Below are positions 50,495-60,255 of a stretch of DNA of 64,000 bases, piece by piece; position 1 is the first letter of the stretch; each line of letters opens with the position of its first letter. This DNA is from Hyphomicrobiales bacterium (GTDB lineage Bacteria > Pseudomonadota > Alphaproteobacteria > Rhizobiales > JAJFHC01). Location: NCBI GenBank assembly GCA_021775835.1, contig JAJFHC010000095.1, forward strand, positions 1-64,000, given 5' to 3'. The position numbers and the translations under genes were made by a program. The notes under the pieces are model-generated. The model was not told the origin of the DNA, did not search any database, and saw only the letters and a program-made list of their open reading frames with translations.

Positions 50495-53158
50495 ATGGAA
50501 CTGGTCTTTCTTGCCATATTGGTTCTACTCATGGTGCTGGCACTGGGCGCGGGGTATCCGGTTGCCTTTGCCCTGCCGGGGTCCGCGATTCTGTCGATCT
50601 CACTCGCGGCACTGTGTGGATGGCTGTTTGCCGACGATTCGAGCGCCTATTTTGCCCAAGGTGGTCCGGCCCAATGGCTAAGCGCCGGGGTGACGAATTT
50701 TCGAGGGGTCTACTGGGAAGTCGAACGTGACACGTTGATCGCGATCCCCTTGTTCGTGTTCATGGGGATCATGCTGCAGCGGTCAAAGATTGCAGAAGAC
50801 CTGTTGGTCACCATGGCGCAATTGTTTGGTCCGGTACCGGGAGGCTTGGGCATTTCGGTGGTGTTTGTTGGGGCCCTGCTTGCGGCAACAACCGGGATCG
50901 TTGGGGCGACGGTGGTGGCTATGGGCCTGATTTCGCTGCCGGCCATGTTGCGCAACAATTATTCCCATTCGCTGGCGACCGGAACAATTGCCGCATCAGG
51001 AACCCTGGGGCAGATCATCCCGCCGTCGATCGTCCTGATCATTCTCGCCGACCAGTTGGCCAGCGCGGTGGACCAGGCGGGAACGGCACGAAAGGCGCTT
51101 TACAAGGCAACGACGGGTGAATTCAACATGCCGTCGGAATTCAGTGTGGTTTCGACCAGTGCCGGCGACATGTTCCTGGGGGCATTCGTCCCCGGTCTGG
51201 TCCTGGTCGGCCTTTACATGGTGTTCATCCTGATCTTCGCCTTCTTCAGACCCAAAATGGCTCCGGCCGTTTCCTTCGAAGGAAGCTATGACAGCAAATT
51301 TGCAGTGCGGGTTTTTCTGTCACTGGTACCGCCGTTGACCCTGATCTTCGTTGTCCTGGGTTCGATCATCATGGGCATTGCAACTGTCAACCAGGCCGGT
51401 GCGATTGGCGCTGTCGGCGCGATGATCATGGCGGGATACCGGCTGAAGGAGGGGCAAAAAGGCGCCTATACGCCGGCTCTCCTGGCTATCGCTTCGATGA
51501 TCGCGATTGTCGTGGTGACGAGTTCCTACCCAACGAACATCAAGAACATCAAGACCACCGACGACGCCATCGGCATCGCGCTCGCGGTTATCGCCGTGAC
51601 CTTTTTTCTGATCGCCATCATCTGGAGTGGCTGGCGGGCGTACAAGATCGAAGACACCCTGCGTGGCGTGATGGTGGAAACCGCCAAGACGACGTCGCTG
51701 GTCTTTATCATTCTCCTGGGCGCGGCCATGCTGACCGCAGCTTTCCGTGCTTTCGGCGGCGAAGAACTCGTCCGTGAGTTTCTGACCACGTTGCCTGGTG
51801 GGTTCTGGGTTCAATTTGTCATTGTCATGGCGGTGATTTTCCTGCTCGGCTTCTTCCTCGACTTCATCGAAATCGCCGTGGTCGTGGTTCCCATCGTCGC
51901 TCCGATTCTGCTGATGGATCCGTCGGCAAACGTGACCGCGGTCTGGTTGGGCGTCATGATCGGGCTGAACATTCAGACGTCGTTCTTGACGCCACCTTTC
52001 GGTTTTGCCCTGTTCTACCTGCGCGGCGTGGCGCCGGCTATTGTCAAGACAATCTCCATGTACAAGGGCGTAATCGCCTTCATCGGGCTGCAACTGGTCG
52101 CTCTCGTCATCGTGGGTGTGTTTCCCGCCCTCGTGAACTATCTGCCCAATCGGATTTCCCTGACATCGAATACGGCACCGCCGCCACTCAATCCGAAATT
52201 GCAATATTGCCTCGAGAATTATGTCGCTGAGCAGTTCACCTCAAATGGCGATGGGTTGCGGCAGGCGATTGCCGGAGCACAGAGCCTCGATATCAGCTAC
52301 CTGCCCAAGAAGCTCCAGTCGTCGGTCTCAGGCAGTTTTGCAAAAGCTGATGCGACGTTCGAACTGATGGAAAATGTCCAGAAAACCGAAGCAGCGAAAT
52401 TCGAGGCGAAGCGGTCTTACGCGCCGCTACACATGGAAGTTCGTGCCCTGCAGAAGCGGATGCGCAAGCATGATAAAGAACTTTCGGATCTTGCCGACCA
52501 AATCGATCGGCTCAAGCGTAACGGATCAGCCCGTGAAGGCCAGATCGAAGCGCTTGAAAGCCGACAGGCCCGGATGCTTGGCGAAAAGGACGCTCTACTG
52601 GCCGAGATTCCCCGAAACTGGGACAGCGATAACAAGGCCTTCAATCTGGTGAGAAAAGAAGAAGAGAAAGCCCGCAGAAACTACCGGCGTAGCGCCGATG
52701 GCGCCTATCTGCCGATCAGTGAGCTTTTGGAAACGCTGGTTGATGCGGACGCGTTGAAGGCTCTGGAACCGGACGTGATCGCCCTCAGCGCAACACTTGA
52801 ATCACCAGACCCGAAGGCTGCCTCAAAAACCGTGAAAGAGGTCTCCCGTCGTGTCAGCGCGCTGGAAGGCACATCCGCTCTCAAATCGGAACTGAAGAAG
52901 TTGAGCCGGGCCTTGGGTGCGAAAAAGCCGGACCTGGAGAAAGCACGCAAGGCTTACGAAAAAACCGTCACAATGATGGCGAACGATGTTGCCTGGCGAA
53001 GCAAGGGGGCCTCCGAATTGTTGCCGGGCTTGCGTCAGTACGAATCGTCCATCCGCGGTACGATCGGTTTGAGGCAGCTGCCACGTATTCCCCGCGAACA
53101 GGCACTCTACGTGGCAGGTTGCAATTCTCAACATCGCGACATTTCCATGAGCTTCTGA
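50495..53158 (+). CDS. dctM: TRAP transporter large permease (DctM) with coiled-coil C-terminal extension
   Basis: This is an 887-residue large TRAP permease. Residues 1-550 hold the transporter: GGLGISVVFVGALLAATTGIVGA and GTLGQIIPPSIVLIILADQLA are DctM motifs, with FLGFFLDFIEIAVVVVPI and FLTPPFGFALFYLRG in the second half. Residues about 550-887 are a soluble tail absent from usual DctM, including a heptad-rich segment (about 620-720; KRMRKHDKELSDLADQIDRL). The frame is continuous, so it is a true fusion or extension. The tail may bind a cytoplasmic partner or oligomerise the carrier. Confidence 0.9.
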   Translation: MELVFLAILVLLMVLALGAGYPVAFALPGSAILSISLAALCGWLFADDSSAYFAQGGPAQWLSAGVTNFRGVYWEVERDTLIAIPLFVFMGIMLQRSKIAEDLLVTMAQLFGPVPGGLGISVVFVGALLAATTGIVGATVVAMGLISLPAMLRNNYSHSLATGTIAASGTLGQIIPPSIVLIILADQLASAVDQAGTARKALYKATTGEFNMPSEFSVVSTSAGDMFLGAFVPGLVLVGLYMVFILIFAFFRPKMAPAVSFEGSYDSKFAVRVFLSLVPPLTLIFVVLGSIIMGIATVNQAGAIGAVGAMIMAGYRLKEGQKGAYTPALLAIASMIAIVVVTSSYPTNIKNIKTTDDAIGIALAVIAVTFFLIAIIWSGWRAYKIEDTLRGVMVETAKTTSLVFIILLGAAMLTAAFRAFGGEELVREFLTTLPGGFWVQFVIVMAVIFLLGFFLDFIEIAVVVVPIVAPILLMDPSANVTAVWLGVMIGLNIQTSFLTPPFGFALFYLRGVAPAIVKTISMYKGVIAFIGLQLVALVIVGVFPALVNYLPNRISLTSNTAPPPLNPKLQYCLENYVAEQFTSNGDGLRQAIAGAQSLDISYLPKKLQSSVSGSFAKADATFELMENVQKTEAAKFEAKRSYAPLHMEVRALQKRMRKHDKELSDLADQIDRLKRNGSAREGQIEALESRQARMLGEKDALLAEIPRNWDSDNKAFNLVRKEEEKARRNYRRSADGAYLPISELLETLVDADALKALEPDVIALSATLESPDPKAASKTVKEVSRRVSALEGTSALKSELKKLSRALGAKKPDLEKARKAYEKTVTMMANDVAWRSKGASELLPGLRQYESSIRGTIGLRQLPRIPREQALYVAGCNSQHRDISMSF

Positions 53159-53296
53159 GGGCGTTGGGCAGCGATCGAGGACGCTTGGCGGATTTTTTCG
53201 AAGCGTGGATAGGTACTTTGTGGCGGAACTTCCAGGTCGAACAAGATCCGCGACTGTGGTGAAATACAGTAATTCTGTTCCGGGAGTGACTTTGGG

Positions 53297-54073
53297 ATGA
53301 AGGCTGCAGACTTGTTTGATCTGACAGGCAAAACGGCGCTGGTCACCGGGGCTTCGAGCGGTCTCGGATGGCGGTTTGCCCAGACGCTCGCCGCCCATGG
53401 TGCAAAGGTAGGCCTCGCCGCTCGAAGCGTCGATCGACTGGAAATCCTGAAATCGGAAATTGAGGCAGCCGGCGGTCAGGCGGTTTCCGTTTCGCTGGAT
53501 GTGGCGGCAGAAAACCAGATCCCAGAAGCTTTTGATGCGGTTGAACAGCACTTTGGTCCGGTTTCCATTCTCGTCAACAATGCCGGCATGGCGGTCAGCA
53601 AGAAAGCGCTCGAGATGACGCGCGAGGACTGGCGTCGTCAGATGGATGTGAACCTCGACGGCGTCTGGTACACCGCCCAGGAAGCCGCCAAGCGGATGGT
53701 CGCCGCAGAGGTTGGCGGCAGTATCATCAACATCGCATCATTGTTGGCGTTGAGGGTGGCAGCGGGACTGAGCGCATACGCCGTGTCGAAAGCTGCCGTC
53801 AAGCAGCTGACCGAAGCCCTTGCACTGGAGTGGGCGCGCCACGGCATCCGGGTCAATGCGATCGCCCCGGGATATGTTCTCACAGAGATCAACCGTAATT
53901 TTTTCGAGTCCGGTGCCGGCGATGCAATGATTAAATCGATACCGCAACGCCGGATTGCGGAGCCTCATGAGCTTGATGGCACTCTGCTCTTGCTGGCGTC
54001 TCAAGCTTCCGGATTCATGACCGGCAGCACGATAACAATCGACGGCGGTCAGGGGCTTACCCTGGGTGGATAG
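53297..54073 (+). CDS. SDR family oxidoreductase
   Basis: This is a 258-residue classical SDR. It has TGASSGLGWRFA near residue 18, VNNAGMAVS, the catalytic Ser in INIASLLALRVAAG followed by SAYAVSKAA, and ITIDGGQGLTLGG at the end. It is the first enzyme gene after the TRAP operon (138-base gap). It could oxidise or reduce the imported substrate. The substrate is unknown. Confidence 0.88.
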   Translation: MKAADLFDLTGKTALVTGASSGLGWRFAQTLAAHGAKVGLAARSVDRLEILKSEIEAAGGQAVSVSLDVAAENQIPEAFDAVEQHFGPVSILVNNAGMAVSKKALEMTREDWRRQMDVNLDGVWYTAQEAAKRMVAAEVGGSIINIASLLALRVAAGLSAYAVSKAAVKQLTEALALEWARHGIRVNAIAPGYVLTEINRNFFESGAGDAMIKSIPQRRIAEPHELDGTLLLLASQASGFMTGSTITIDGGQGLTLGG

Positions 54074-54152
54074 CCGGATTCGAGTGTTGTTCCGCTTTTC
54101 CCAGCGGTTAATATGTTTCACCGGATTTTAGCGAAATAAAGGGTGTGCGGAA

Positions 54153-55286
54153 ATGTCTGACGTTCAAGTGACCTCAACTGGGGCATCGGTCGCCATGAAG
54201 GGTGGCGGCTACTACAGCGAGAGAACACGCGGTGCCAAAGACGTCATCGACAAAGCGTCAGGCATGCTGCTTGAAGCGGTTGCGGCAATACCGGAACCGC
54301 GCGATGGCGATCCAGTGCGACTTGCGGATTTCGGGGCAGCCGACGGCGGCACGTCCAAGGAGACCATCCGCAACACGATAGCGGCCATCCGCTCCCGCTT
54401 TCCCGACCGTCAGATTTCGGTGACCTATACGGATCTGCCCAGCAATGACTACTCCGTTTTGTTCAAGAACATGCTGGGGCTGACGGATGACCGGGAGAAC
54501 AATTATCTGAGCGAGTTCGACGGTGTTTTCGTCAATGCCTGCGGTATCGGGTTTCACAGCCAGCTTCTGCCCGACGCAAGCCTTGATCTGGGGTTCTCCG
54601 CCACGGCCATGCACTATGTGAGCGAAAAACCCTGCGAGATAGAAAACCATGTCCATATGGTTGGCGCGAAGGGTGCCACACTGGATGCGTTTACCCGGCG
54701 TGCGGCCGATGACTGGAACAACATCCTGCTGGCCAGGGCGAAGGAACTCCGCCCCGGAGGGCGGCTGGTGTTCATGAACTTCGGCAAGGACGAAGAAGGC
54801 CGCAATTTGGGAAACACCGGCGGCGTCAACATGTTCGACACGTTCGATCTTCACTGGCGTGCAATGGTGACGGACGGGCTGATCAACGACCGGGAGTACC
54901 TGAACGCAAGCTTCCCGCAGTTCTACCGGACCAAGGAAGAGTTCAGTGCGCCCTTGCTGGATGAATCAAGCGACGTTTACCGGGCTGGGTTGCGGTTGAT
55001 ATCGGCGCGAACCGGGGTTGTCGAATGCCCATACCGGTCCGCGTTCCTGGCCTCGAATGGAGCCATGAGTTCACGGGAATTTGCCGTGTCCTATGTTCCC
55101 ACGCTGCGGTCGTGGAGCGAAACGGTTTTTGCCACCGCCCTCGATAAGTCGCGCCCGGCAGATGAGAGAGCCAACCTCGTGGATCAGTTCTACCAGCGTT
55201 ACGAGAACATGGTTGCGAAAGACCCTGATGGCCACGCCATGGATTATGTCCATTGTTACATTGCCATCGAGAAGACGTCACCCTAG
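54153..55286 (+). CDS. SABATH-family SAM-dependent carboxyl methyltransferase
   Basis: This 377-residue protein resembles the SABATH family (PF03492), best known from plant salicylate, benzoate, jasmonate and indole-3-acetate carboxyl methyltransferases. Family features in order are AMKGGGYYSERTRGAKDVID at the start, ADFGAADGGTSKETI for SAM, ASLDLGFSATAMHYVSEKP, and RAKELRPGGRLVFMNFGKD. Bacterial members exist but few are characterised. Its position between an SDR and an acyl-CoA dehydrogenase, with arylpyruvate oxidoreductase next, suggests an aromatic or branched carboxylic acid as substrate. Confidence 0.88.
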   Translation: MSDVQVTSTGASVAMKGGGYYSERTRGAKDVIDKASGMLLEAVAAIPEPRDGDPVRLADFGAADGGTSKETIRNTIAAIRSRFPDRQISVTYTDLPSNDYSVLFKNMLGLTDDRENNYLSEFDGVFVNACGIGFHSQLLPDASLDLGFSATAMHYVSEKPCEIENHVHMVGAKGATLDAFTRRAADDWNNILLARAKELRPGGRLVFMNFGKDEEGRNLGNTGGVNMFDTFDLHWRAMVTDGLINDREYLNASFPQFYRTKEEFSAPLLDESSDVYRAGLRLISARTGVVECPYRSAFLASNGAMSSREFAVSYVPTLRSWSETVFATALDKSRPADERANLVDQFYQRYENMVAKDPDGHAMDYVHCYIAIEKTSP

Positions 55287-55337
55287 GACACCTGCTTAGC
55301 AGCCTAGCCCTCCAACCCGAAAGAACAGCGGCTTCAT

Positions 55338-56537
55338 ATGGACTTTACTCTCCCCCCGGAAATCGAGGCCCTGCGCCTCAAGGTGCGTGAATTTGTGGCT
55401 GAGGAAGTGGTGCCTCTGGAAGCCGACCCCGACAATTACAACGAATATGACAATATTCGCATGGACCTGCTGGAGACCATGCGGGCCAAGGCGCGGGCTG
55501 CTGGATTGTGGGCGCCGCAGATGCCGAAGGAACGAGGAGGTCTAGGGCTGCCTGTCATGGGCTGGGCTGCCTTTTATGAAGAGGCCGGCCGGTCAATCTT
55601 CGGACCGGTTTGCCTCAACTGCCAGGCGCCGGATGACGGCAACATGAGCGTCCTGAACAAGATCGGGACCGATGTCCAGAAGGATCGCTGGCTGCAGCCG
55701 ATTATTGATGGGCAGGTTCGGTCTTCGTTCGTGATGACCGAACCGCACCCCGGCGGTGGATCAGATCCGTCCATGATGCTGACCAAGGCCGAGAAAAATG
55801 GCGATCGCTGGGTCGTCAATGGCCGCAAGTGGTATATTTCCGGTGCCGCCGTGGCAAAACACTTCATTCTCATGGCCCGGACTTCCGATGATCCCCGGCG
55901 CGGCCTTTCGGCGTTTCTGTTCGATCGCGACCAGCCTGGATGGCGGATCGTCAGACGGATCGGCAACATGGGACCCGACGAACATGGCGGCGTCTGTGAG
56001 CTTGATTTCGACGGGCTCGAGATCGACGACGAAAACCGCCTCATGGAAGTTGGAGACGGTCTGAAGTTAACCCAGATCAGGTTGGGACCTGCCCGGTTGA
56101 CCCATTGCATGCGTTGGCTTGGTCAGGCGAAGCGCTGCATGGAAATTGCGGCGGCCTACACCAGTGAGCGTGAAGGCTTCGGTGTGCGTCTTGCAGATCG
56201 GGAATCCGTTCAGACGGCCATGGGCGGTCTCGCCCACGACATACAGGTCGGGCGTTTGCTGGTGATGCACGCGGCCTGGAAACTCGACCAGGGCGACTTT
56301 GCCCGCAAGGAAGTCTCCATGGCCAAAGTTCACGTGGCCGATACACTCAACAAGGCCGCGGACACCTGCATCCAGCTTTGTGGCGCAAAAGGATATTCCC
56401 GCGACACGGTTCTCGAGTGGATCTACCGTTATGCCCGCTGTGCAAAAATTGTCGATGGTGCATCGGAAGTGCACAAGATGGTGCTTTCTCGGTTTTACAC
56501 AAAGGAAAGCAACGACTTCTGGAACTGGGGTGTGTGA
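55338..56537 (+). CDS. Acyl-CoA dehydrogenase family protein
   Basis: This is a 399-residue FAD flavoprotein with the three-domain acyl-CoA dehydrogenase fold. It has FVMTEPHPGGGSDPSMM for FAD/substrate, GRKWYISGAAVAKHFILMAR, and the C-terminal helices IQLCGAKGYSRDTVLEWIYR. It oxidises an acyl-CoA to the enoyl-CoA, passing electrons to ETF. It lies 51 bases after the SABATH gene and probably shares its transcript. The ACAD10/11-like pattern suggests a branched or substituted acyl group. Confidence 0.92.
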   Translation: MDFTLPPEIEALRLKVREFVAEEVVPLEADPDNYNEYDNIRMDLLETMRAKARAAGLWAPQMPKERGGLGLPVMGWAAFYEEAGRSIFGPVCLNCQAPDDGNMSVLNKIGTDVQKDRWLQPIIDGQVRSSFVMTEPHPGGGSDPSMMLTKAEKNGDRWVVNGRKWYISGAAVAKHFILMARTSDDPRRGLSAFLFDRDQPGWRIVRRIGNMGPDEHGGVCELDFDGLEIDDENRLMEVGDGLKLTQIRLGPARLTHCMRWLGQAKRCMEIAAAYTSEREGFGVRLADRESVQTAMGGLAHDIQVGRLLVMHAAWKLDQGDFARKEVSMAKVHVADTLNKAADTCIQLCGAKGYSRDTVLEWIYRYARCAKIVDGASEVHKMVLSRFYTKESNDFWNWGV

Positions 56538-56618
56538 GTGATATGCTCGTGCACAGATTCGCGGGCAATGGTGAATTGACAGGATGCCAAAAACAATGTC
56601 AGTAATGCTTACCTAAAA

Positions 56619-56648
56619 TTGACTGCAGCGCCTGGCAACCAATATAAG
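56619..56648 (+). promoter_or_regulatory. Candidate sigma-70 promoter for the indolepyruvate oxidoreductase gene
   Basis: TTGACT at 56619-56624, an 18-base spacer and TATAAG at 56643-56648 make a good sigma-70 match 38 bases before the gene start. The oxidoreductase could thus be expressed apart from the operon upstream. Confidence 0.5.
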
Positions 56649-56685
56649 ACCAATAGGCAGCCGCCGACTTACGGGATGAAATGTC

Positions 56686-59600
56686 ATGACATTTGCTAAG
56701 GTCAGCCTCGACGACAAGTATGATCTCGGTAAGGACCGGATATTCGTCAATGGTACCCAGGCCATTGTGCGCCTGACCATGATGCAGAAAGAACGCGATC
56801 GCCAGGCCGGCGACAATACTGCCGGCTATGTCACGGGTTACCGGGGTTCGCCTCTGGGTGGGCTGGATCAGCAGTTCGGGCGGATGTCTAAGCAACTCGC
56901 TGAATACGATGTGAAATTTCAACCGGGGCTTAACGAAGACATTGCAGCGACGGCCATCTGGGGGTCGCAGCAATCGACCATGCGCGGTGAAGGGGCCTAT
57001 GACGGTGTCTTCGGGATCTGGTACGGCAAAGGCCCTGGTGTCGACCGCAGCGGCGATGTCCTGCGGCACGCGAATTTTGCAGGCACGTCGGCAAAAGGCG
57101 GCGTCATCGCCCTGATGGGTGACGACCATACTTGCGAATCGTCCACGACGGCCCATCAGAGCGAATTTGCCATGCTCGACGCCATGATCCCGGTTCTCAA
57201 TCCAGCCGGCGTTCAGGAACTGCTCGACTACGGTATTCTGGGATTTGCCCTGTCGCGCTATTCCGGCTGCTGGATCGGCATGAAATGCGTCAAGGACACG
57301 ATCGAATCCACCACCGTCGTCGATGGTTCGCTTGATCGGGTGAAGATTGTCGAACCTGAGGATTTCGAGAAACCGGCGGACGGTCTCAATATCCGGCCCT
57401 TCGACACGCCACTGGGTGCCGAAGCCAGGCTGCATGACTACAAGCGGTTTGCAGCCGTTGCTTTTGCCCGGGCGAACAAGATTGACAAGACTATCATGAA
57501 CGGTGGCCCGGAGCCGCGCATCGGAATCGTGTCTGCCGGCAAGAGCTATCTCGATGTGCGTCAGGCCCTGGATGATCTGGGCATCGACGAGGTGGCTGCA
57601 TCTAAATTAGGACTGCGCCTCTACAAGGTCGGCATGACATGGCCGCTCGAACCGGAAGGCATTGCGAAATTTGCCGAAGGCCTCGACCTGATCATCGTGG
57701 TTGAGGAAAAACGCTCGCTGATTGAAACGCAGATCCGTGAGCAACTCTATGGCAAACCGACTGCGCCGGCGATCGTTGGCAAGAAAGATGAGAACGACGA
57801 TACGCTTTTCCAGGCGAAGGCAGCCTTGAACCCAAATCAGGTCGGTGTTGCGATTGCCGAACGGATTCTTGCTCGCCACGACGATCCGGCCCTTCGCCAG
57901 AAGTTGAATGATATGGCTGCCGGAACCGGCCAGGCGCGCAATCTGCCAGATGCCGCGGAAAGGAAACCGTACTTCTGTGCAGGGTGTCCGCACAATACAT
58001 CGACCGTGGTGCCGGAGGGCGGACGAGCCTATGCCGGGATCGGCTGCCACTGGATGGCGCAACTGGTGCCGAACCGGTCGACCGAGGGCTATACGCAAAT
58101 GGGCGGCGAAGGTGCCAACTGGATCGGGGAGGCGCCGTTTTCAAAACGCAAGCACGTCTTCCAGAATCTGGGCGATGGTACCTACAATCACTCCGGCATT
58201 CTTGCTATCCGGGCAGCCGTCGCGTCGGGCGTGACGATGACCTACAAGATTCTCTACAACGACGCGGTGGCGATGACCGGCGGTCAGGCTCACGAAGGTG
58301 GTCTCACGGTTCCCGATATCGCCCGACAGGTCGCCGCTGAAGGCGTACAGCGGGTTGCAGTCGTAACTGACGAACCAGAGAAGTATCCGGCCGATGTGGG
58401 ATTCCCGTTCGCAACGGAAGTTGCCCATCGTGACGACCTGGACCGAATTCAACGAGAACTGCAGACTGCCGAAGGCGTGTCGGTCATGATCTATGACCAG
58501 ACCTGTGCCGCAGAGAAACGACGCCGCCGCAAGCGCGGCAAGTTCCCCGATCCCGCAAAACGGATCGTCATCAACGAACTCGTCTGTGAAGGCTGTGGCG
58601 ACTGTGGCGAGAAGTCCAATTGCGTGGCAATTACGCCGGCCGAAACCGAGTTTGGTCGCAAGCGACAGATCGATCAGTCAGCCTGCAACAAGGACTATTC
58701 CTGTCTCAAGGGGTTTTGCCCGAGTTTTGTCACGGTGAAGGGTGGCGAGCTTCGCAAGGGTGTACCCTCGCTGCGCAGCAAGCCCGGTGAACCGGCCGTG
58801 TTCGAAGTGCTGCCGGATCCGGTCCTGCCGTCTCTCGACAAGCCTTACAACATTGTCATCACTGGCATCGGGGGCACCGGTGTGGTGACCATCGGCGCTC
58901 TGGTGGGCATGGCGGCACACCTGGAGAACAAGGGCTGCGGGATCATCGACATGGCGGGCCTTGCGCAGAAGGGAGGCTCGGTCGTCGCCCATCTCAAGGT
59001 CGCTCAGAAGCCGGATGACATTTCAACGATTCGCGTGGCTGGTGGCAGTTCCGATCTGGTTCTGGGATGCGACATGATCGTTGCGGCTTCCGAGAAAGTC
59101 TTGGAAACCGTCAAGAAGGGGCGTGGCCGGATCGTGGTCAACAGCCAGGAAACCATGCCTGCCGACTTTACCCAGGATGCCGACTACGTTCTGCCGTCGA
59201 AAGCCCTTCATCTGGCGATCGAGGCACGGGCAGGGGCGGAAAACGTTCACACAGTTGCGGCCACCCGGATTGCCACGGCCCTGACCGGCAATTCAATCGC
59301 CACGAACCTGTTCATGCTGGGATTTGCCTACCAGAAGGGCCTAGTGCCGGTATCGGCCGATGCGCTTGAGCAGGCGATCGAGTTGAACGGCGTTTCTGTG
59401 GAAATGAACCAGCGGGCTTTTGTCTGGGGACGACGTGCCGCGCACGACCTGAACCGCGTCGAAGCGCTGATCATTCCGGATGTCGACAAGAACGATATTC
59501 ACAACACGTCCAACGATCTGGGCGAAGTGATTGCCCGCCGAATGGACTACCTGGCGGACTATCAGAGCACGGCCTACGCCATGCGCTACAAGACATTGAT

Positions 59601-60174
59601 CGATCAGGTGCGCGATACCGAGCGTGATCGCACGCCAGGCAAATCCGAGCTTTCGGACGCCGTTGCGCGCTACTTCTTCAAGCTGATGTCCTACAAGGAC
59701 GAGTATGAAGTAGCCCGGCTGCACAGCGATGGCCGGCTTGCGCGCCAGGTTGCCGAACAGTTCACGGGAAACTACACGCTGGAGTTCAATCTGGCACCGC
59801 CCCTGTTCGCCCGGCGCAACGCTGATACCGGCTTACCCATGAAGACCACGTTTGGCCCGTGGATGATGAAAGCTTTCGGCACCCTTGCCGGTATGAAGTT
59901 CCTGCGCGGCACACCGTTCGATCCGTTCGGGTTTTCACGGGAGCGTCGAACCGAGCGCCGGCTCGTCAAGGATTATGAAAAGACGGTGCTCATGCTGCTT
60001 GAAACACTCAGCCGGGACAATCACTCGGTCGCAGTCGATATTGCCCTCATCCCCGAACAAATCAGAGGGTACGGGTACGTCAAGGAACGGCATCTTGCCG
60101 AAGCCAAGGCCCGTGAAGAAGAACTTCTGGCGGCGTATCGGGCCGGTGTTCGTGAGCAAAGGGCCGTCGCATGA
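56686..60174 (+). CDS. Indolepyruvate ferredoxin oxidoreductase, single-chain (alpha-beta fused)
   Basis: This 1162-residue enzyme oxidatively decarboxylates aryl 2-oxo acids such as indolepyruvate to aryl-acetyl-CoA, reducing ferredoxin. Domains in order: pyrimidine-type ThDP domain (about 20-200), ThDP pyrophosphate domain with NLGDGTYNHSG (near 495), a 4Fe-4S region with LVCEGCGDCGEKSNC (near 635) and a further Cys cluster (ACNKDYSCLKGFC), a gamma/catalytic domain (about 720-915; GIGGTGVVTIGALVG), and a C-terminal extension with DUF6537-like features. The fused aerobic form is typical of proteobacteria. It may degrade aromatic amino acids together with hppD. Confidence 0.93.
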   Translation: MTFAKVSLDDKYDLGKDRIFVNGTQAIVRLTMMQKERDRQAGDNTAGYVTGYRGSPLGGLDQQFGRMSKQLAEYDVKFQPGLNEDIAATAIWGSQQSTMRGEGAYDGVFGIWYGKGPGVDRSGDVLRHANFAGTSAKGGVIALMGDDHTCESSTTAHQSEFAMLDAMIPVLNPAGVQELLDYGILGFALSRYSGCWIGMKCVKDTIESTTVVDGSLDRVKIVEPEDFEKPADGLNIRPFDTPLGAEARLHDYKRFAAVAFARANKIDKTIMNGGPEPRIGIVSAGKSYLDVRQALDDLGIDEVAASKLGLRLYKVGMTWPLEPEGIAKFAEGLDLIIVVEEKRSLIETQIREQLYGKPTAPAIVGKKDENDDTLFQAKAALNPNQVGVAIAERILARHDDPALRQKLNDMAAGTGQARNLPDAAERKPYFCAGCPHNTSTVVPEGGRAYAGIGCHWMAQLVPNRSTEGYTQMGGEGANWIGEAPFSKRKHVFQNLGDGTYNHSGILAIRAAVASGVTMTYKILYNDAVAMTGGQAHEGGLTVPDIARQVAAEGVQRVAVVTDEPEKYPADVGFPFATEVAHRDDLDRIQRELQTAEGVSVMIYDQTCAAEKRRRRKRGKFPDPAKRIVINELVCEGCGDCGEKSNCVAITPAETEFGRKRQIDQSACNKDYSCLKGFCPSFVTVKGGELRKGVPSLRSKPGEPAVFEVLPDPVLPSLDKPYNIVITGIGGTGVVTIGALVGMAAHLENKGCGIIDMAGLAQKGGSVVAHLKVAQKPDDISTIRVAGGSSDLVLGCDMIVAASEKVLETVKKGRGRIVVNSQETMPADFTQDADYVLPSKALHLAIEARAGAENVHTVAATRIATALTGNSIATNLFMLGFAYQKGLVPVSADALEQAIELNGVSVEMNQRAFVWGRRAAHDLNRVEALIIPDVDKNDIHNTSNDLGEVIARRMDYLADYQSTAYAMRYKTLIDQVRDTERDRTPGKSELSDAVARYFFKLMSYKDEYEVARLHSDGRLARQVAEQFTGNYTLEFNLAPPLFARRNADTGLPMKTTFGPWMMKAFGTLAGMKFLRGTPFDPFGFSRERRTERRLVKDYEKTVLMLLETLSRDNHSVAVDIALIPEQIRGYGYVKERHLAEAKAREEELLAAYRAGVREQRAVA

Positions 60175-60255
60175 TGTGGTGGTCCAAGCGCCGCCATTCT
60201 GTGTATTGACGTTCAACCATCCAGGCGTTCAGGTTGCCTCGGATCCGGACAATGC

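Noticed and set aside
51320..52204. Minus-strand open frame inside dctM
   Set aside because: Low-complexity His/Asp/Gln-rich translation produced by antisense of hydrophobic codons.
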